The position numbers and the translations under genes are program-made. The notes beneath the pieces are model-generated. The model saw nothing but the letters and a program-made list of their open reading frames with translations, did no database searches and was not told the origin of the DNA. Shown here piece after piece: positions 19,358 to 28,453 of a DNA stretch of 64,000 bases (position 1 is the stretch's first letter; the number at the start of each line of letters is the position of its first letter). The DNA is from Hyphomicrobiales bacterium. Its GTDB lineage: Bacteria > Pseudomonadota > Alphaproteobacteria > Rhizobiales > Beijerinckiaceae. Where the stretch lies: NCBI GenBank assembly GCA_900470775.1, contig UCBZ01000054.1, positions 22,171 to 86,170 on the forward strand, read 5' to 3'.

Positions 19358-20068
19358 ATGACGCCGAGCCCACCGGATCCACGCCTCGTCATTCAGTCGG
19401 ACCTGTTGCGTCCGACATTCGGCACAAGGCTGCGGCGCTATTTCCTCACCGGGCTGGTGATCGCCGCGCCGCTGGCGATCACCGCCTCGGTGACCTGGTG
19501 GTTCGTCAATTTCGTCGACGGTCTGGTCAAGCCGCTGATTCCCTCGGCCTATTGGCCGGACGCCTATCTGCCCTATCCGATCCCCGGATTCGGCCTCGTC
19601 ATCGGCCTGATCGGGCTGACGCTGCTCGGCTTCATGACGGCCAATCTCGTCGGCCGCACGCTGATCGATGCCGGCGAGGCGATCCTCAATCGCATGCCGG
19701 TGGTGCGCGGCCTCTACAAGGGTGTGAAGCAGGTCTTCGAGACGATCTTCTCGCAATCGGGCACGTCGTTCCGCAAGGTCGGCATGGTGCAGTTCCCGCA
19801 GCCCGGCATGTGGTCGATCGTCTTCATCGCCCAGGAAGCGGCCCCCGAGATCGCGGGAAAACTGCCGGACGGCGATGAGCAGATCGGCGTCTTCCTGCCC
19901 TGCACGCCGAACCCGACCACCGGCTTCTTCTTCTATCTGCCGCGTCGGGAGGTGGTCGAAGTGGCGGTCTCGGTCGAGGACGGAGCGAAGCTCGTGATGT
20001 CGGCCGGGCTGATCCAGCCCGGTGAGACGGCGCCGAAGCTGGGCACCGGCGCCGTCCCGGCGAAATGA
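19358..20068 (+). CDS. DUF502-family membrane protein
   Basis: 236 residues with two N-terminal membrane helices (YFLTGLVIAAPLAITASVTWWFV; GFGLVIGLIGLTLLGFMTANLVGRTL) followed by a soluble domain with the DUF502 core: IPVVRxLYxGVKQVxETI-like segment, VQFPQPGMWSIVFIA, and VFLPCTPNPTTGFFFYLPRREV. Role unknown in bacteria. Its stop at 20066-20068 directly abuts the stop of the convergent AraC-type gene at 20069. Confidence 0.9.
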   Translation: MTPSPPDPRLVIQSDLLRPTFGTRLRRYFLTGLVIAAPLAITASVTWWFVNFVDGLVKPLIPSAYWPDAYLPYPIPGFGLVIGLIGLTLLGFMTANLVGRTLIDAGEAILNRMPVVRGLYKGVKQVFETIFSQSGTSFRKVGMVQFPQPGMWSIVFIAQEAAPEIAGKLPDGDEQIGVFLPCTPNPTTGFFFYLPRREVVEVAVSVEDGAKLVMSAGLIQPGETAPKLGTGAVPAK

Positions 20069-20902
20069 TCAATCCTTGAGAGGCAGCCAGATTTCCAGTA
20101 CGCCCTGGCCGGTCGCTGCGTCGAAGCGCTGGTCCATGCGCTCCAGCGTCGGTCCTTCGCCGGGCTTGCGTCCCGATTTCGGCAGCCAGTCGCGCCAGAT
20201 CGCTTCATAGGTCTGCTTGATCGCGGTGACATGGCCGCGATGCTCGAAGATCGCGTAGGTCTGAGCCGGAACGCGTGTCCGGGCGAAGTCCGACGGCAGG
20301 TTGTCGAAATCCGAAACCTCGACGCCGGCGATGTAGTCGAAATTGCCGTTGTCGTCGCAATTCAGGCTGACCCCATAGGTCGTATGGCCGATCTGCCCCG
20401 GTGCATGGCCGATATGCGGCGCAAAATTCTGCCAGAGCGCCGGGATGCCGGCGACCTTGTCGACCGAGAACGAACCACCGAGGCCGGCGACCAGCATCGG
20501 CTTGCCGTTCTCGATCCGCGGTTCGGGCAGCGTGATGGATGTGTTGGCTTGCATGGGAAGAGGCTCCAAAAGGCGAATGCTGGCGAGATCGCGACTCGCG
20601 CGCAGAGCCTCGGGCGTGAGCCCGAACTGCTCGCGGAAGGCGCGGGTGAAAGCTTCGTGCGAGCCATAGCCCCAGTTCAGCGCGACCGAGAGGATGTCGG
20701 GCGCACCGTTCGCCAGCTGCCTTGCCGCCTCGCTCAGCCGCCGCTCGCGCACATAGCGCATGACGGAGCGCCCGGTTGAGGCGGCGAAAGCGCGCGAGAG
20801 ATGGAAGCGCGAGACACCGCTGACGCCCGCGATGTCCTCGAGGGAGAGCTCGGAGGCAAAGCGGCTTTCGATACACCAGATGGCTGACTTGACCGGGTCC
20901 AT
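20069..20902 (-). CDS. AraC-family regulator with GyrI-like effector domain
   Basis: 277 residues from the ATG at 20902. The N-terminal ~110 residues hold two AraC helix-turn-helix motifs (LEDIAGVSGVSRFHLSRAFAASTGRSVMRYVRERRLSEAARQLA; ILSVALNWGYGSHEAFTRAFREQFGLTPEALR). The C-terminal ~150 residues are a GyrI-like small-molecule-binding fold (VAGLGGSFSVDKVAGIPALWQNFAPHI; VPAQTYAIFEHRGHVTAIKQTYEAIWRDWLPKSG). This SoxS/Rob-plus-GyrI layout is typical of drug- or stress-responsive activators. The target is unknown. The frame is open far upstream through antisense of recG, which is not part of the gene. Confidence 0.9.
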   Translation of the reverse strand: MDPVKSAIWCIESRFASELSLEDIAGVSGVSRFHLSRAFAASTGRSVMRYVRERRLSEAARQLANGAPDILSVALNWGYGSHEAFTRAFREQFGLTPEALRASRDLASIRLLEPLPMQANTSITLPEPRIENGKPMLVAGLGGSFSVDKVAGIPALWQNFAPHIGHAPGQIGHTTYGVSLNCDDNGNFDYIAGVEVSDFDNLPSDFARTRVPAQTYAIFEHRGHVTAIKQTYEAIWRDWLPKSGRKPGEGPTLERMDQRFDAATGQGVLEIWLPLKD

Positions 20903-21003
20903 GATATCTCCGCGAAGCGAGCCGCAAACTGGGCGAAGCGCGGCACTCCCGCTTGATCGGGATTGCTGCCGGTTCGCTAGAGATGGAGCGTCTGAGAGCG
21001 CGT

Positions 21004-23106
21004 TCAGCCCGCCCGCAGCAGCCTGATCGCGACATCGCGCTCGAACAGATAGAGCAGCGTCCGCACCGCTTCGCCGCGCGGCGTCTCCAGTTGCGGATCG
21101 CGCTCGATCAGGAGGCGGGCATCGTCGCGAGCCGCCGCCAGCAAATCGCCGTCGACCTCCGGGCGCGCGATGCGCCAGTCCGGCGAACCGGATTGTTTCG
21201 TGCCCAGGACCTCGCCTTCGCCGCGCAGCCGCAGATCCTCCTCGGCGATGCGGAAGCCGTCCTCGGTTTCGCGCATGATCGTCAGCCGGGCCTCGGCGAC
21301 GGGGCCGAGCGGCCCCTTGTAGAGCAGGAGGCAGGTCGATGCGGCCGAGCCGCGCCCGATGCGGCCGCGCAACTGGTGGAGCTGCGCCAGCCCGAAGCGC
21401 TCGGCATGCTCGATCACCATGACGCTGGCATTGGGCACGTCGACGCCGACCTCGATCACCGTCGTCGAAATCAGGATGCGGGTTTCGCCGGCGATAAAAG
21501 CGGCCATCGCCGCGTCCTTGTCGCGTCCGGGCATCTGACCGTGCAAGAGCCCAACCTTGTGACCGAAGAGCTCTCGAAAGGCCTCGTAACGCTCCTGCGC
21601 AGCAGCGACGTCGAGGGTGTCGGATTCCTGCACCAGCGGGCAGACCCAATAGACCTGCGCTCCGGCCTCGATGGCACGGCCGATGCCGCCGACGACCTCG
21701 TCATAGCGGTCGAGCGAGAGGGCCTTGGTCGCGATCGGCTTGCGACCGGCCGGCTTTTCGGCCAGCACCGAGATGTCCATGTCGCCGAACCAGGTCAGCG
21801 ACAGCGTGCGCGGGATCGGCGTCGCCGTCATCACCAGGATGTCGACCGCCTCGCCCTTGGAGCCGAGCAGCAAGCGCTGATGCACGCCGAAGCGGTGCTG
21901 CTCGTCGACGATGGCGAGCGCGAGATCGCGGAAGGCGACGCCCTCCTGAAAGAGCGCATGGGTGCCCACGGCAATAGCGATCTCGCCAGTCGCGAGGCCC
22001 TCCAGCACCCGTGCCCGGCCCGGACCCTTCTCGCGGCCGGTCAGGAGCGCGAGCTTGAGCCCGGCCTTCTGGGCGAGCGGCGCCAGCCTTTCGGCATGCT
22101 GGCGCGCCAGGATCTCGGTCGGGGCCATCAGCACGGATTGCCGCCCGGCCTCGGCCGCGGCAGCCATCGCCATCAGCGCGACGACCGTCTTGCCGGAGCC
22201 GACATCGCCCTGAAGCAGCCGCAGCATGCGCTCGGGCTTCTCCATGTCGTCATGGATATCGACCAGCGCCTGGCGCTGCCCGTCGGTCAGGGTGAAGGGC
22301 AGGGCGCTCTCGATCGCATGCCGCAGCCGCCCGTCGCCGGCGGTGGCGCGGCCGGCGCTCTTCTTCTGCTGCCGGCGCACCAAAGCGAGCGCGATCTGGC
22401 TCGCCAGCAACTCGTCATAGGCGACGCGGCGGCGTGCGATTGTGTCGCCCTCGACCGCCCTGAGATCGGGCGGATGGTGCAGCGCCTGCATCGCTTCCAC
22501 GAAGGGCGGGAAGCCGCTCTTGGCCAGGAAGGCCGGATCCTGCCACTCAGCGAGATCGGGGCATTTCTCGGCCGCCGCGGCAGCGATCCGCGCCATCACG
22601 CGCGGCCCGACGCCCTCCGTCAGTCCATAAACCGGCTCGATCGACGGCAGCGTCGCGGCGAGCTTGGGGTCGAGCAGCCGGTCGGGATGCACCATCTGGC
22701 GCATGCCGTCCCAGAGTTCGAGCTTGCCCGAAATGATGCGGTAGGCGCCGATCGGCATGGTCTGCAGGAGGTGGCGGACATCGGCGTGGAAGAACACCAG
22801 CGTGACGTCGCCGGTCTCGTCCTCGACGAGAATGCGATAGGGCGCCTTGGCCTTGGTCTCGGGCGGGGGGCGGTGCTCGGTCACCCGGGCGGAGAAGGTG
22901 GCGATGCCGCCGATCGGCGCGTCGGCGATGGAATCGCTGGGGCGCCGGTCGATCGCACCGGTCGGCAGGCGAAACAGCAGGTCGATGACGCGGCCGCCCC
23001 GGGTCTCGTCGCCCAGCAGCTTGTCGAGCGCCTTGGCCGTCTTGGGGCCGACGCCGGGCAGCGTGGTCGCGGGAGCAAAGAGCGGATCGAGCAGGGAGGG
23101 GCGCAA
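21004..23106 (-). CDS. recG: ATP-dependent DNA helicase RecG
   Basis: Branch-migrating helicase for stalled forks and Holliday junctions. About 700 residues from the chosen start. The wedge/OB domain lies near the N-terminus (LPGVGPKTAKALDKLLG; YRILVEDETGDVTLVFFH). SF2 motifs: Walker A LLQGDVGSGKTVVALMAM near residue 300, DEQHRFGVHQR, TATPIPRTLSLTWFGDMD, and the C-terminal QLRGRIGRG and ARDDARLLIERDP. The start is unclear: TTG 23106 (MRPSLLDPLFAP), GTG 23121 and TTG 23181 are in frame and none has a strong ribosome site; I chose 23106 because the protein fold begins there. Confidence 0.96.
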   Translation of the reverse strand: MRPSLLDPLFAPATTLPGVGPKTAKALDKLLGDETRGGRVIDLLFRLPTGAIDRRPSDSIADAPIGGIATFSARVTEHRPPPETKAKAPYRILVEDETGDVTLVFFHADVRHLLQTMPIGAYRIISGKLELWDGMRQMVHPDRLLDPKLAATLPSIEPVYGLTEGVGPRVMARIAAAAAEKCPDLAEWQDPAFLAKSGFPPFVEAMQALHHPPDLRAVEGDTIARRRVAYDELLASQIALALVRRQQKKSAGRATAGDGRLRHAIESALPFTLTDGQRQALVDIHDDMEKPERMLRLLQGDVGSGKTVVALMAMAAAAEAGRQSVLMAPTEILARQHAERLAPLAQKAGLKLALLTGREKGPGRARVLEGLATGEIAIAVGTHALFQEGVAFRDLALAIVDEQHRFGVHQRLLLGSKGEAVDILVMTATPIPRTLSLTWFGDMDISVLAEKPAGRKPIATKALSLDRYDEVVGGIGRAIEAGAQVYWVCPLVQESDTLDVAAAQERYEAFRELFGHKVGLLHGQMPGRDKDAAMAAFIAGETRILISTTVIEVGVDVPNASVMVIEHAERFGLAQLHQLRGRIGRGSAASTCLLLYKGPLGPVAEARLTIMRETEDGFRIAEEDLRLRGEGEVLGTKQSGSPDWRIARPEVDGDLLAAARDDARLLIERDPQLETPRGEAVRTLLYLFERDVAIRLLRAG

Positions 23107-23281
23107 GCGGCTTCTCGGCACGGGATTGTCAGGAGTGCGAAAATCTCGGGGCTCAGCCCCGCTGACTTCGCTGTGTGTCAACGCTATATAGCCCGCGACG
23201 GCAGGCTCCGCGACGGGGCCGGCCCGATTGTCATTGCATCATCCCGTGGTTTCCATTCCTCCGAGGCGTCCAGAGGTTCCC

Positions 23282-23578
23282 ATGAGTGGCTCGACCCGAA
23301 CCAGCGCCGATCTCGACCCGCGCCGGCGCAAGATCCTGTTCCGCGCCTGGCATCGCGGCATGCGCGAGAACGATTTGATCATGGGCGGCTTCGCCGATGC
23401 GCATATCGCTGATCTCGACGAGACCGAACTCGACGAATTCGAACGCCTGATCGAGGTGCTCGACCGCGACCTGCTGAGCTGGATGACCGGCGAGGCTGAT
23501 GTGCCGGAAAACTACGACACGCCGCTGTTCCGCCGGCTCAAGGCGTTCCACCACCACGACAAGCCGATTCATGTCTGA
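23282..23578 (+). CDS. sdhE: Succinate dehydrogenase assembly factor 2 (FAD assembly)
   Basis: 98 residues. Promotes covalent flavinylation of SdhA. The signature RGMRENDL (RGxxE motif, residues ~22-29) is present in RRRKILFRAWHRGMRENDLIMGGF, followed by the five-helix bundle region LDETELDEFERLIEVLDRDLLSWMTG. ATG 23282 is preceded by GAGGTT. It is divergent from recG and lies upstream of mfd, a gene order common in alphaproteobacteria. Confidence 0.93.
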   Translation: MSGSTRTSADLDPRRRKILFRAWHRGMRENDLIMGGFADAHIADLDETELDEFERLIEVLDRDLLSWMTGEADVPENYDTPLFRRLKAFHHHDKPIHV

Positions 23579-23599
23579 GCCGCAGATAACATCCGCGCC

Positions 23600-23711
23600 G
23601 TCATCCCGGACAAGCGGCGAAGCCGCGCCGATCCGGGATCCATTCCCGAACCTTTCCGATAGGCGTTCCGGAATGGATCCCGGGTCTCCGCTTCGCTGCG
23701 CCCGGGATGAC
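23600..23711. repeat. 112-bp imperfect inverted repeat between sdhE and mfd
   Basis: The outer arms are GTCATCCCGG (23600-23609) and CCGGGATGAC (23702-23711), with inner arms GGATCCATTCC near 23637 and GGAATGGATCC near 23669 around an asymmetric centre. The structure resembles the dispersed palindromic elements (REP/RIME-like) of Hyphomicrobiales genomes. It separates the sdhE stop from mfd and could fold into a long hairpin in RNA. Confidence 0.65.
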
Positions 23712-23755
23712 ACGGTTGGTACTTGTGAAGTCTACAGATTGAAGTCGTCGACCAT

Positions 23756-26700
23756 ATGAGCATTCCGCCTCCCGCCCAGATCGCCAAGCTGCAGATCGAT
23801 CGCATCCTCGATGCGCTCGCTCGCGGCGACAAGCCGACGCTTGCCAGCGTGCCCGATGGTTTCGACGCCGTCGTCCTCGCCGACCTGACCCGTGCCCGGG
23901 CGAAGAAGGCCGAAGGCGCGGCGATGCTCGTCTTCGTCGCGCGCGACGGCCAGCGCCTGCAGGTGCTGGAGAACGCGCTTCAGTTCGTGGCGCCCGATCT
24001 CGAGGTGATGTCCTTCCCGGCCTGGGACTGCCAGCCCTATGACCGCGTCTCGCCGGCGCCTTCGATCGTCGCGCATCGCATGACGACGCTGTCGCGGCTC
24101 GCCAAGACCAAATCCGGCGACAAGCCGCGCCTGCTGCTGACCACCGTCAATGCCGCGCTCCAGCGCGTTCCGGCCTTTTCCAAGGTCGCCTCCGAGAGCT
24201 TCTCGGCCGCGCCCGGCAACATGGTCGACACCGACCAGCTGGCGCGCTGGCTCGACATGAACGGCTACCTGCGCACCTCGACAGTGCGCGAGACCGGCGA
24301 GTTCGCCGTGCGCGGCGGCATCGTCGATCTCTATCCGCCGGGCATGCCGGCGCCGATCCGGCTCGATTTCTTCGGCGACACGCTCGAATCGATCCGCACC
24401 TTCGATCCTGAGACGCAGCGCACGACGGGCCAGATGCGCGGGCTCGACCTCGTGCCGATGTCCGAGGCGCAGATGACCAGCGAAAGCATCAAGCGTTTTC
24501 GCCAGAGCTACATCACCAGCTTCGGCACGCCGGGCCGCGACGACACGCTCTACGAGGCTGTCAGCGAAGGCCGCAGGCCGGCCGGGCTCGAACACTGGCT
24601 GCCGCTGCTGGCGGACAGGCTCGACACGCTCTTCACCTATCTGCCGGACGTGCCGCTGATCCTCGACCATCAGGCCGAGGACGCCACGGCTGAGCGCTTC
24701 AGCCTGATCAAGGATTACTACGACGCCCGCAAGGCGGCGATGGACCAGCCCAGTGCGGGCGGCGCGCCCTACAAGCCGCTCAAGCCCGATGCGCTTTATC
24801 TCTCGCCGGCCGACTGGCGCGCCGTCATCGACCAGTCCGGCGTCGCCGCGCTGACGCCGTTCCAGCTGCCCGACAGCGACGGCAAGCTGATCGTCGATCT
24901 CGGCGCCCGCCAGGGCCGCAGCTTCGCTGCCGAGCGCGCCGACAATGCCGGCAGCGTCTTCGACGCGGCAGTGGCCCATGTGAAGGCGCTGGAGAAGGAC
25001 GGCCGCCGCGTCATTCTCTCGGCCTGGTCGGAAGGCTCGCGCGAACGGCTCGCCCATGTCCTGGCCGACCACGGCCTGAAGACCGTCCAGATGACGGGCT
25101 CGCTTCGGGCCGCCTTCGACCTCAAGCCCGGCACGACGGCGCTCGCGGTCTGGGGCTTCGAGACCGGCTTCGAGGCCGGCAAGCTCGCCGTTATCGGCGA
25201 ACAGGACATCCTCGGCGACCGGCTGGTGCGCCCGCGCAAGAAATCGCGGCGCCCGCAGGACTTCATCGCGGAGCTGTCGTCGCTTTCGCCCGGCGATCTC
25301 GTCGTCCATGTCGATCACGGCATCGGCCGCTTCATCGGCCTGCGCTCGATCACGGCGGTTGGCGCGCCGCATGACTGCCTGGAAATCCACTACGCCGCCG
25401 ATTCCAAGCTCTTCCTGCCGGTCGAGAATATCGAACTGCTCTCGCGCTACGGCTCCGAGGACACCGATGTTCCGCTCGACCGGCTCGGCGGTGGCGGCTG
25501 GCAGGCGCGCAAGGCCAAGCTGAAGCAGCGCATCCGCGAGATGGCGGGCAAGCTGATCGCGATCGCCGCAGCCCGCGCGCTGAAGGAAGCCCCGCGCCTG
25601 ATCCCGCAGGACGGGCTCTACGACGAGTTCTGCGCGCGCTTTCCCTTCGAGGAGACGGAGGACCAGCAGGCCACGATCGACGCCGTGCTCGACGACATGG
25701 CGGCCGGGCGCCCGATGGACCGGCTGGTCTGCGGCGATGTCGGCTTCGGCAAGACAGAGGTGGCGCTGCGCGCCGCCTTCGCCTGCGCGCTCAACGGCAA
25801 GCAGGTCGCGGTCGTGGTGCCGACCACGCTGCTGGCGCGCCAGCACTACCGGAATTTCGCCGAACGCTTCAAAGGCCTGCCGGTGCATGTCGGCCAGGCC
25901 TCGCGCTTCGTATCGGCGCCGGACCTCAAGGCGGTCAAGGCCGGCATCAAGGATGGCACGATGGACATCGTCGTCGGCACCCATGCGCTGCTCGCCAAGG
26001 GTGTCGAGTTCAAGGATCTCGGCCTCGTCATCGTCGATGAGGAGCAGCATTTCGGCGTCAACCACAAGGAGCGGCTGAAGGAGTTCCGCGCCGAGGTCCA
26101 CATGCTGACCCTGACCGCGACGCCGATCCCGCGCACGCTGCAGCTCGCCATGACCGGGGTGCGCGAGCTCTCGATCATCGCGACGCCGCCGGTCGATCGC
26201 CTGGCAGTGCGCACCTTCGTCACGCCGTTCGACCCGCTGATCGTGCGCGAGGCGCTGCTGCGCGAGCGCTATCGCGGAGGCCGCTCCTTCTATGTCGTGC
26301 CGCGCATCGAGGACATCGCCGAGGTCAAGGACTTCCTCGACAAGCAGGTGCCCGAGGCCAAGGTCGGTATCGCGCATGGCCAGATGGCGGCAGGCCAGCT
26401 CGAGGACGTGATGACGGCCTTCTATGAGGGCCAGTACGATGTCCTGCTCTCGACGACGATCGTCGAATCCGGCCTCGACATTCCCGACGCCAACACGCTG
26501 ATCGTGCATCGCGCCGACATGTTCGGCCTGGCCCAGCTCTATCAGCTGCGCGGCCGTGTCGGGCGCTCGAAGGTGCGCGCCTATGCGCTGTTCACCGTCT
26601 CGGCGAAGCGCAAGATGACGGACCAGGCCGAGCGCCGACTGAAGGTGCTGCAATCGCTCGATACGCTCGGCGCCGGCTTCCAGCTTGCCAGCCACGATCT

Positions 26701-27304
26701 CGACATCCGTGGCGCCGGCAATCTGCTCGGCGACGAGCAGTCCGGCCATATCAAGGAGGTCGGCTACGAACTCTACCAGCAGATGCTGGAGGAGGCGGTC
26801 GCCGCCTTGAAGTCGGGCGTCGATTTCGAGACCGACGCGCAATGGTCGCCGACGATCCAGATCGGCGCGCCGGTGATGATCCCCGCGCACTACATCAGCG
26901 ACCTGACGCTGCGGCTGACGCTCTACAAGCGTCTCTCGACGCTGGACGACGACGGCGACATCCAGTCCTTCGGCGCCGAGCTGGTCGACCGCTTCGGCCC
27001 CTTGCCCGAGGAGGTCCAGCAGCTGCTGGAGATCGTCGCGATCAAGGCGCTCTGCAAGCGCGCCAATGTCGAGAAGGTCGAGGCCGGCCCCAAGGGCATC
27101 ATCGTCGCCTTCCGCGACAACGAGTTCGCCAACCCCGAAGGGCTCGTCGGCTATGTCGCCAAGATCGGCACGCTGGCCAAGGTCCGCCCCGACATGCGCG
27201 TCGTCTTCATCGACGATTACGACACAGCGGAAGCCCGCCTCACCGGCACGCGCCGCCTGCTGACCGACCTGGCCCGGATCGCCGAGCGCAAGAAGGCGGC
27301 CTGA
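23756..27304 (+). CDS. mfd: Transcription-repair coupling factor Mfd
   Basis: Removes RNA polymerase stalled at lesions and recruits UvrA. 1182 residues, full length. The N-terminal UvrB-homology region includes SFPAWDCQPYDRVSPAPSIVAHRMTTL. The RNAP-interaction domain follows (LSSLSPGDLVVHVDHGIGRFIGL). The translocase motor has GDVGFGKTEVALRAAF (Walker A near 660), DEEQHFGVNHKERLK, LTATPIPRTLQLAMTG and QLRGRVGRS, and the C-terminal UvrA-binding/autoinhibitory domain follows. Placed on its own between two long inverted repeats. Confidence 0.98.
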   Translation: MSIPPPAQIAKLQIDRILDALARGDKPTLASVPDGFDAVVLADLTRARAKKAEGAAMLVFVARDGQRLQVLENALQFVAPDLEVMSFPAWDCQPYDRVSPAPSIVAHRMTTLSRLAKTKSGDKPRLLLTTVNAALQRVPAFSKVASESFSAAPGNMVDTDQLARWLDMNGYLRTSTVRETGEFAVRGGIVDLYPPGMPAPIRLDFFGDTLESIRTFDPETQRTTGQMRGLDLVPMSEAQMTSESIKRFRQSYITSFGTPGRDDTLYEAVSEGRRPAGLEHWLPLLADRLDTLFTYLPDVPLILDHQAEDATAERFSLIKDYYDARKAAMDQPSAGGAPYKPLKPDALYLSPADWRAVIDQSGVAALTPFQLPDSDGKLIVDLGARQGRSFAAERADNAGSVFDAAVAHVKALEKDGRRVILSAWSEGSRERLAHVLADHGLKTVQMTGSLRAAFDLKPGTTALAVWGFETGFEAGKLAVIGEQDILGDRLVRPRKKSRRPQDFIAELSSLSPGDLVVHVDHGIGRFIGLRSITAVGAPHDCLEIHYAADSKLFLPVENIELLSRYGSEDTDVPLDRLGGGGWQARKAKLKQRIREMAGKLIAIAAARALKEAPRLIPQDGLYDEFCARFPFEETEDQQATIDAVLDDMAAGRPMDRLVCGDVGFGKTEVALRAAFACALNGKQVAVVVPTTLLARQHYRNFAERFKGLPVHVGQASRFVSAPDLKAVKAGIKDGTMDIVVGTHALLAKGVEFKDLGLVIVDEEQHFGVNHKERLKEFRAEVHMLTLTATPIPRTLQLAMTGVRELSIIATPPVDRLAVRTFVTPFDPLIVREALLRERYRGGRSFYVVPRIEDIAEVKDFLDKQVPEAKVGIAHGQMAAGQLEDVMTAFYEGQYDVLLSTTIVESGLDIPDANTLIVHRADMFGLAQLYQLRGRVGRSKVRAYALFTVSAKRKMTDQAERRLKVLQSLDTLGAGFQLASHDLDIRGAGNLLGDEQSGHIKEVGYELYQQMLEEAVAALKSGVDFETDAQWSPTIQIGAPVMIPAHYISDLTLRLTLYKRLSTLDDDGDIQSFGAELVDRFGPLPEEVQQLLEIVAIKALCKRANVEKVEAGPKGIIVAFRDNEFANPEGLVGYVAKIGTLAKVRPDMRVVFIDDYDTAEARLTGTRRLLTDLARIAERKKAA

Positions 27305-27311
27305 TCATCTT

Positions 27312-27420
27312 TCAGCCCTCATCCTGAGGAGCCGCGAAGCGGCGTCTCGAAGGATGCTCCAGATGTCTCCGGAGCCTCGGCGAGCATCCTTCTTGACGCG
27401 CTCCTCAGGATGAGGGCTGA
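27312..27420. repeat. 109-bp nested inverted repeat after mfd
   Basis: The perfect 20-bp outer arms at 27312-27331 and 27401-27420 are exact reverse complements. Inner perfect 10-bp arms lie at 27350-27359 (AAGGATGCTC) and 27382-27391 (GAGCATCCTT). The element fills the gap between the mfd stop and the stop of the convergent gene, so its RNA hairpin may act as a bidirectional end; it looks like a dispersed genomic palindrome. Confidence 0.75.
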
Positions 27421-27424
27421 GGGG

Positions 27425-28441
27425 TTACCGCCGGCTCACCGAAATCTCGGCCGCGCTCGTTACGTCGACGTCGACGATCGCGATATCGGAGCGGCCAACC
27501 GCCGGAAACGCGCGGCTTGCCGCCGGACGGTGGATGAAGACGAGGCTCGCCAGCGCCGCGTGGCTCGCCAGCCGCGAATGCGCCAGGGCCGGCTCCATCG
27601 CGCCGGGAAGGACGAGGTGGACGTTGCGGCCGCCCTCGATGCAGGCCTGCAGGTCGCCCAGGCTGAACAGGCCGAGCGGCAGCAGCTCGACACCGGTCAG
27701 CATCGCCATGGCCGGGCCGCTCGCCAGCGCGGCGAGATCGCCGCCGACCAGCGTGGTGACGATCCGCGACGAGGCCATCGGCTTCAACAGCCGCGAGATG
27801 TCGAGCGCCTTGCCGAGCACCTCGCGCTCGGAAATGGCAAACGGCCCGGCGAGCGTCACCGCATCGGCGACCTGAAGCGCCATCCGCTGCGTCACCTCCG
27901 GCAGCGGGTGCAGCGTCGCGCTCGCCATCAGCGTGTCGAGCGGCGCGATGCCGTCGGGAACCTGGGCGCCGAAACCGCCGACGAAGCGCGTCCCGAAGGC
28001 CCTGACCGCCAACTCGCGCAGCATCAGCAGCGGCCGCATCGTGCCGATGCGGCTGACGCCGATCGCCATCACCGCCTCCGAGGCCTCGATCAGCCGCAGC
28101 AGCTCGAGTTCGTTGCCATGCAGCGGCAGCAGCATCGGCGACAGTCCGGCCCGCAGGCAGGCCAGCACCGAGATGATCGCCTCCGGCCCCATCGGTGCCA
28201 GGATCGCGACGCGCGCGCCGGGCTGCGCCCGGTTGATCGCCAGCAGCCGGGCGAGCTGGTCGACCTTGATCTCGAGCTGGCCGAAGCTCAGCGAGCTCGG
28301 GACCGCATCGCTCCAGCCCTGCCGCCCTGGCGGGTCGCGCAGCGCCGCCTCATAGCCACGGCCGGCCGTCAGCGCCTTCAGCAGCGTATCGAAACTCAGG
28401 CCATCGAGCAGGGCGGCGGCTTCGTCCTGGTCGGCCCGCAT
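27425..28441 (-). CDS. AMP-binding-like half protein (ANL superfamily N-terminal region only)
   Basis: 338 residues. The middle part (LSFGQLEIKVDQLARLLAINRAQPGARVAILAPMGPEAIISVLACLRAGLSPMLLPL) matches the first subdomain of AMP-dependent acyl-CoA synthetases, but the P-loop motif TSGTTGxPK and the C-terminal lid domain are absent. The product is therefore not expected to be a normal ligase; it may be a substrate-binding or regulatory remnant that is still maintained as an intact reading frame. It follows the solute-binding-protein gene by 12 bases on the same strand, so the two are probably co-transcribed. Confidence 0.65.
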   Translation of the reverse strand: MRADQDEAAALLDGLSFDTLLKALTAGRGYEAALRDPPGRQGWSDAVPSSLSFGQLEIKVDQLARLLAINRAQPGARVAILAPMGPEAIISVLACLRAGLSPMLLPLHGNELELLRLIEASEAVMAIGVSRIGTMRPLLMLRELAVRAFGTRFVGGFGAQVPDGIAPLDTLMASATLHPLPEVTQRMALQVADAVTLAGPFAISEREVLGKALDISRLLKPMASSRIVTTLVGGDLAALASGPAMAMLTGVELLPLGLFSLGDLQACIEGGRNVHLVLPGAMEPALAHSRLASHAALASLVFIHRPAASRAFPAVGRSDIAIVDVDVTSAAEISVSRR

Positions 28442-28453
28442 CGAGACGCTCTT

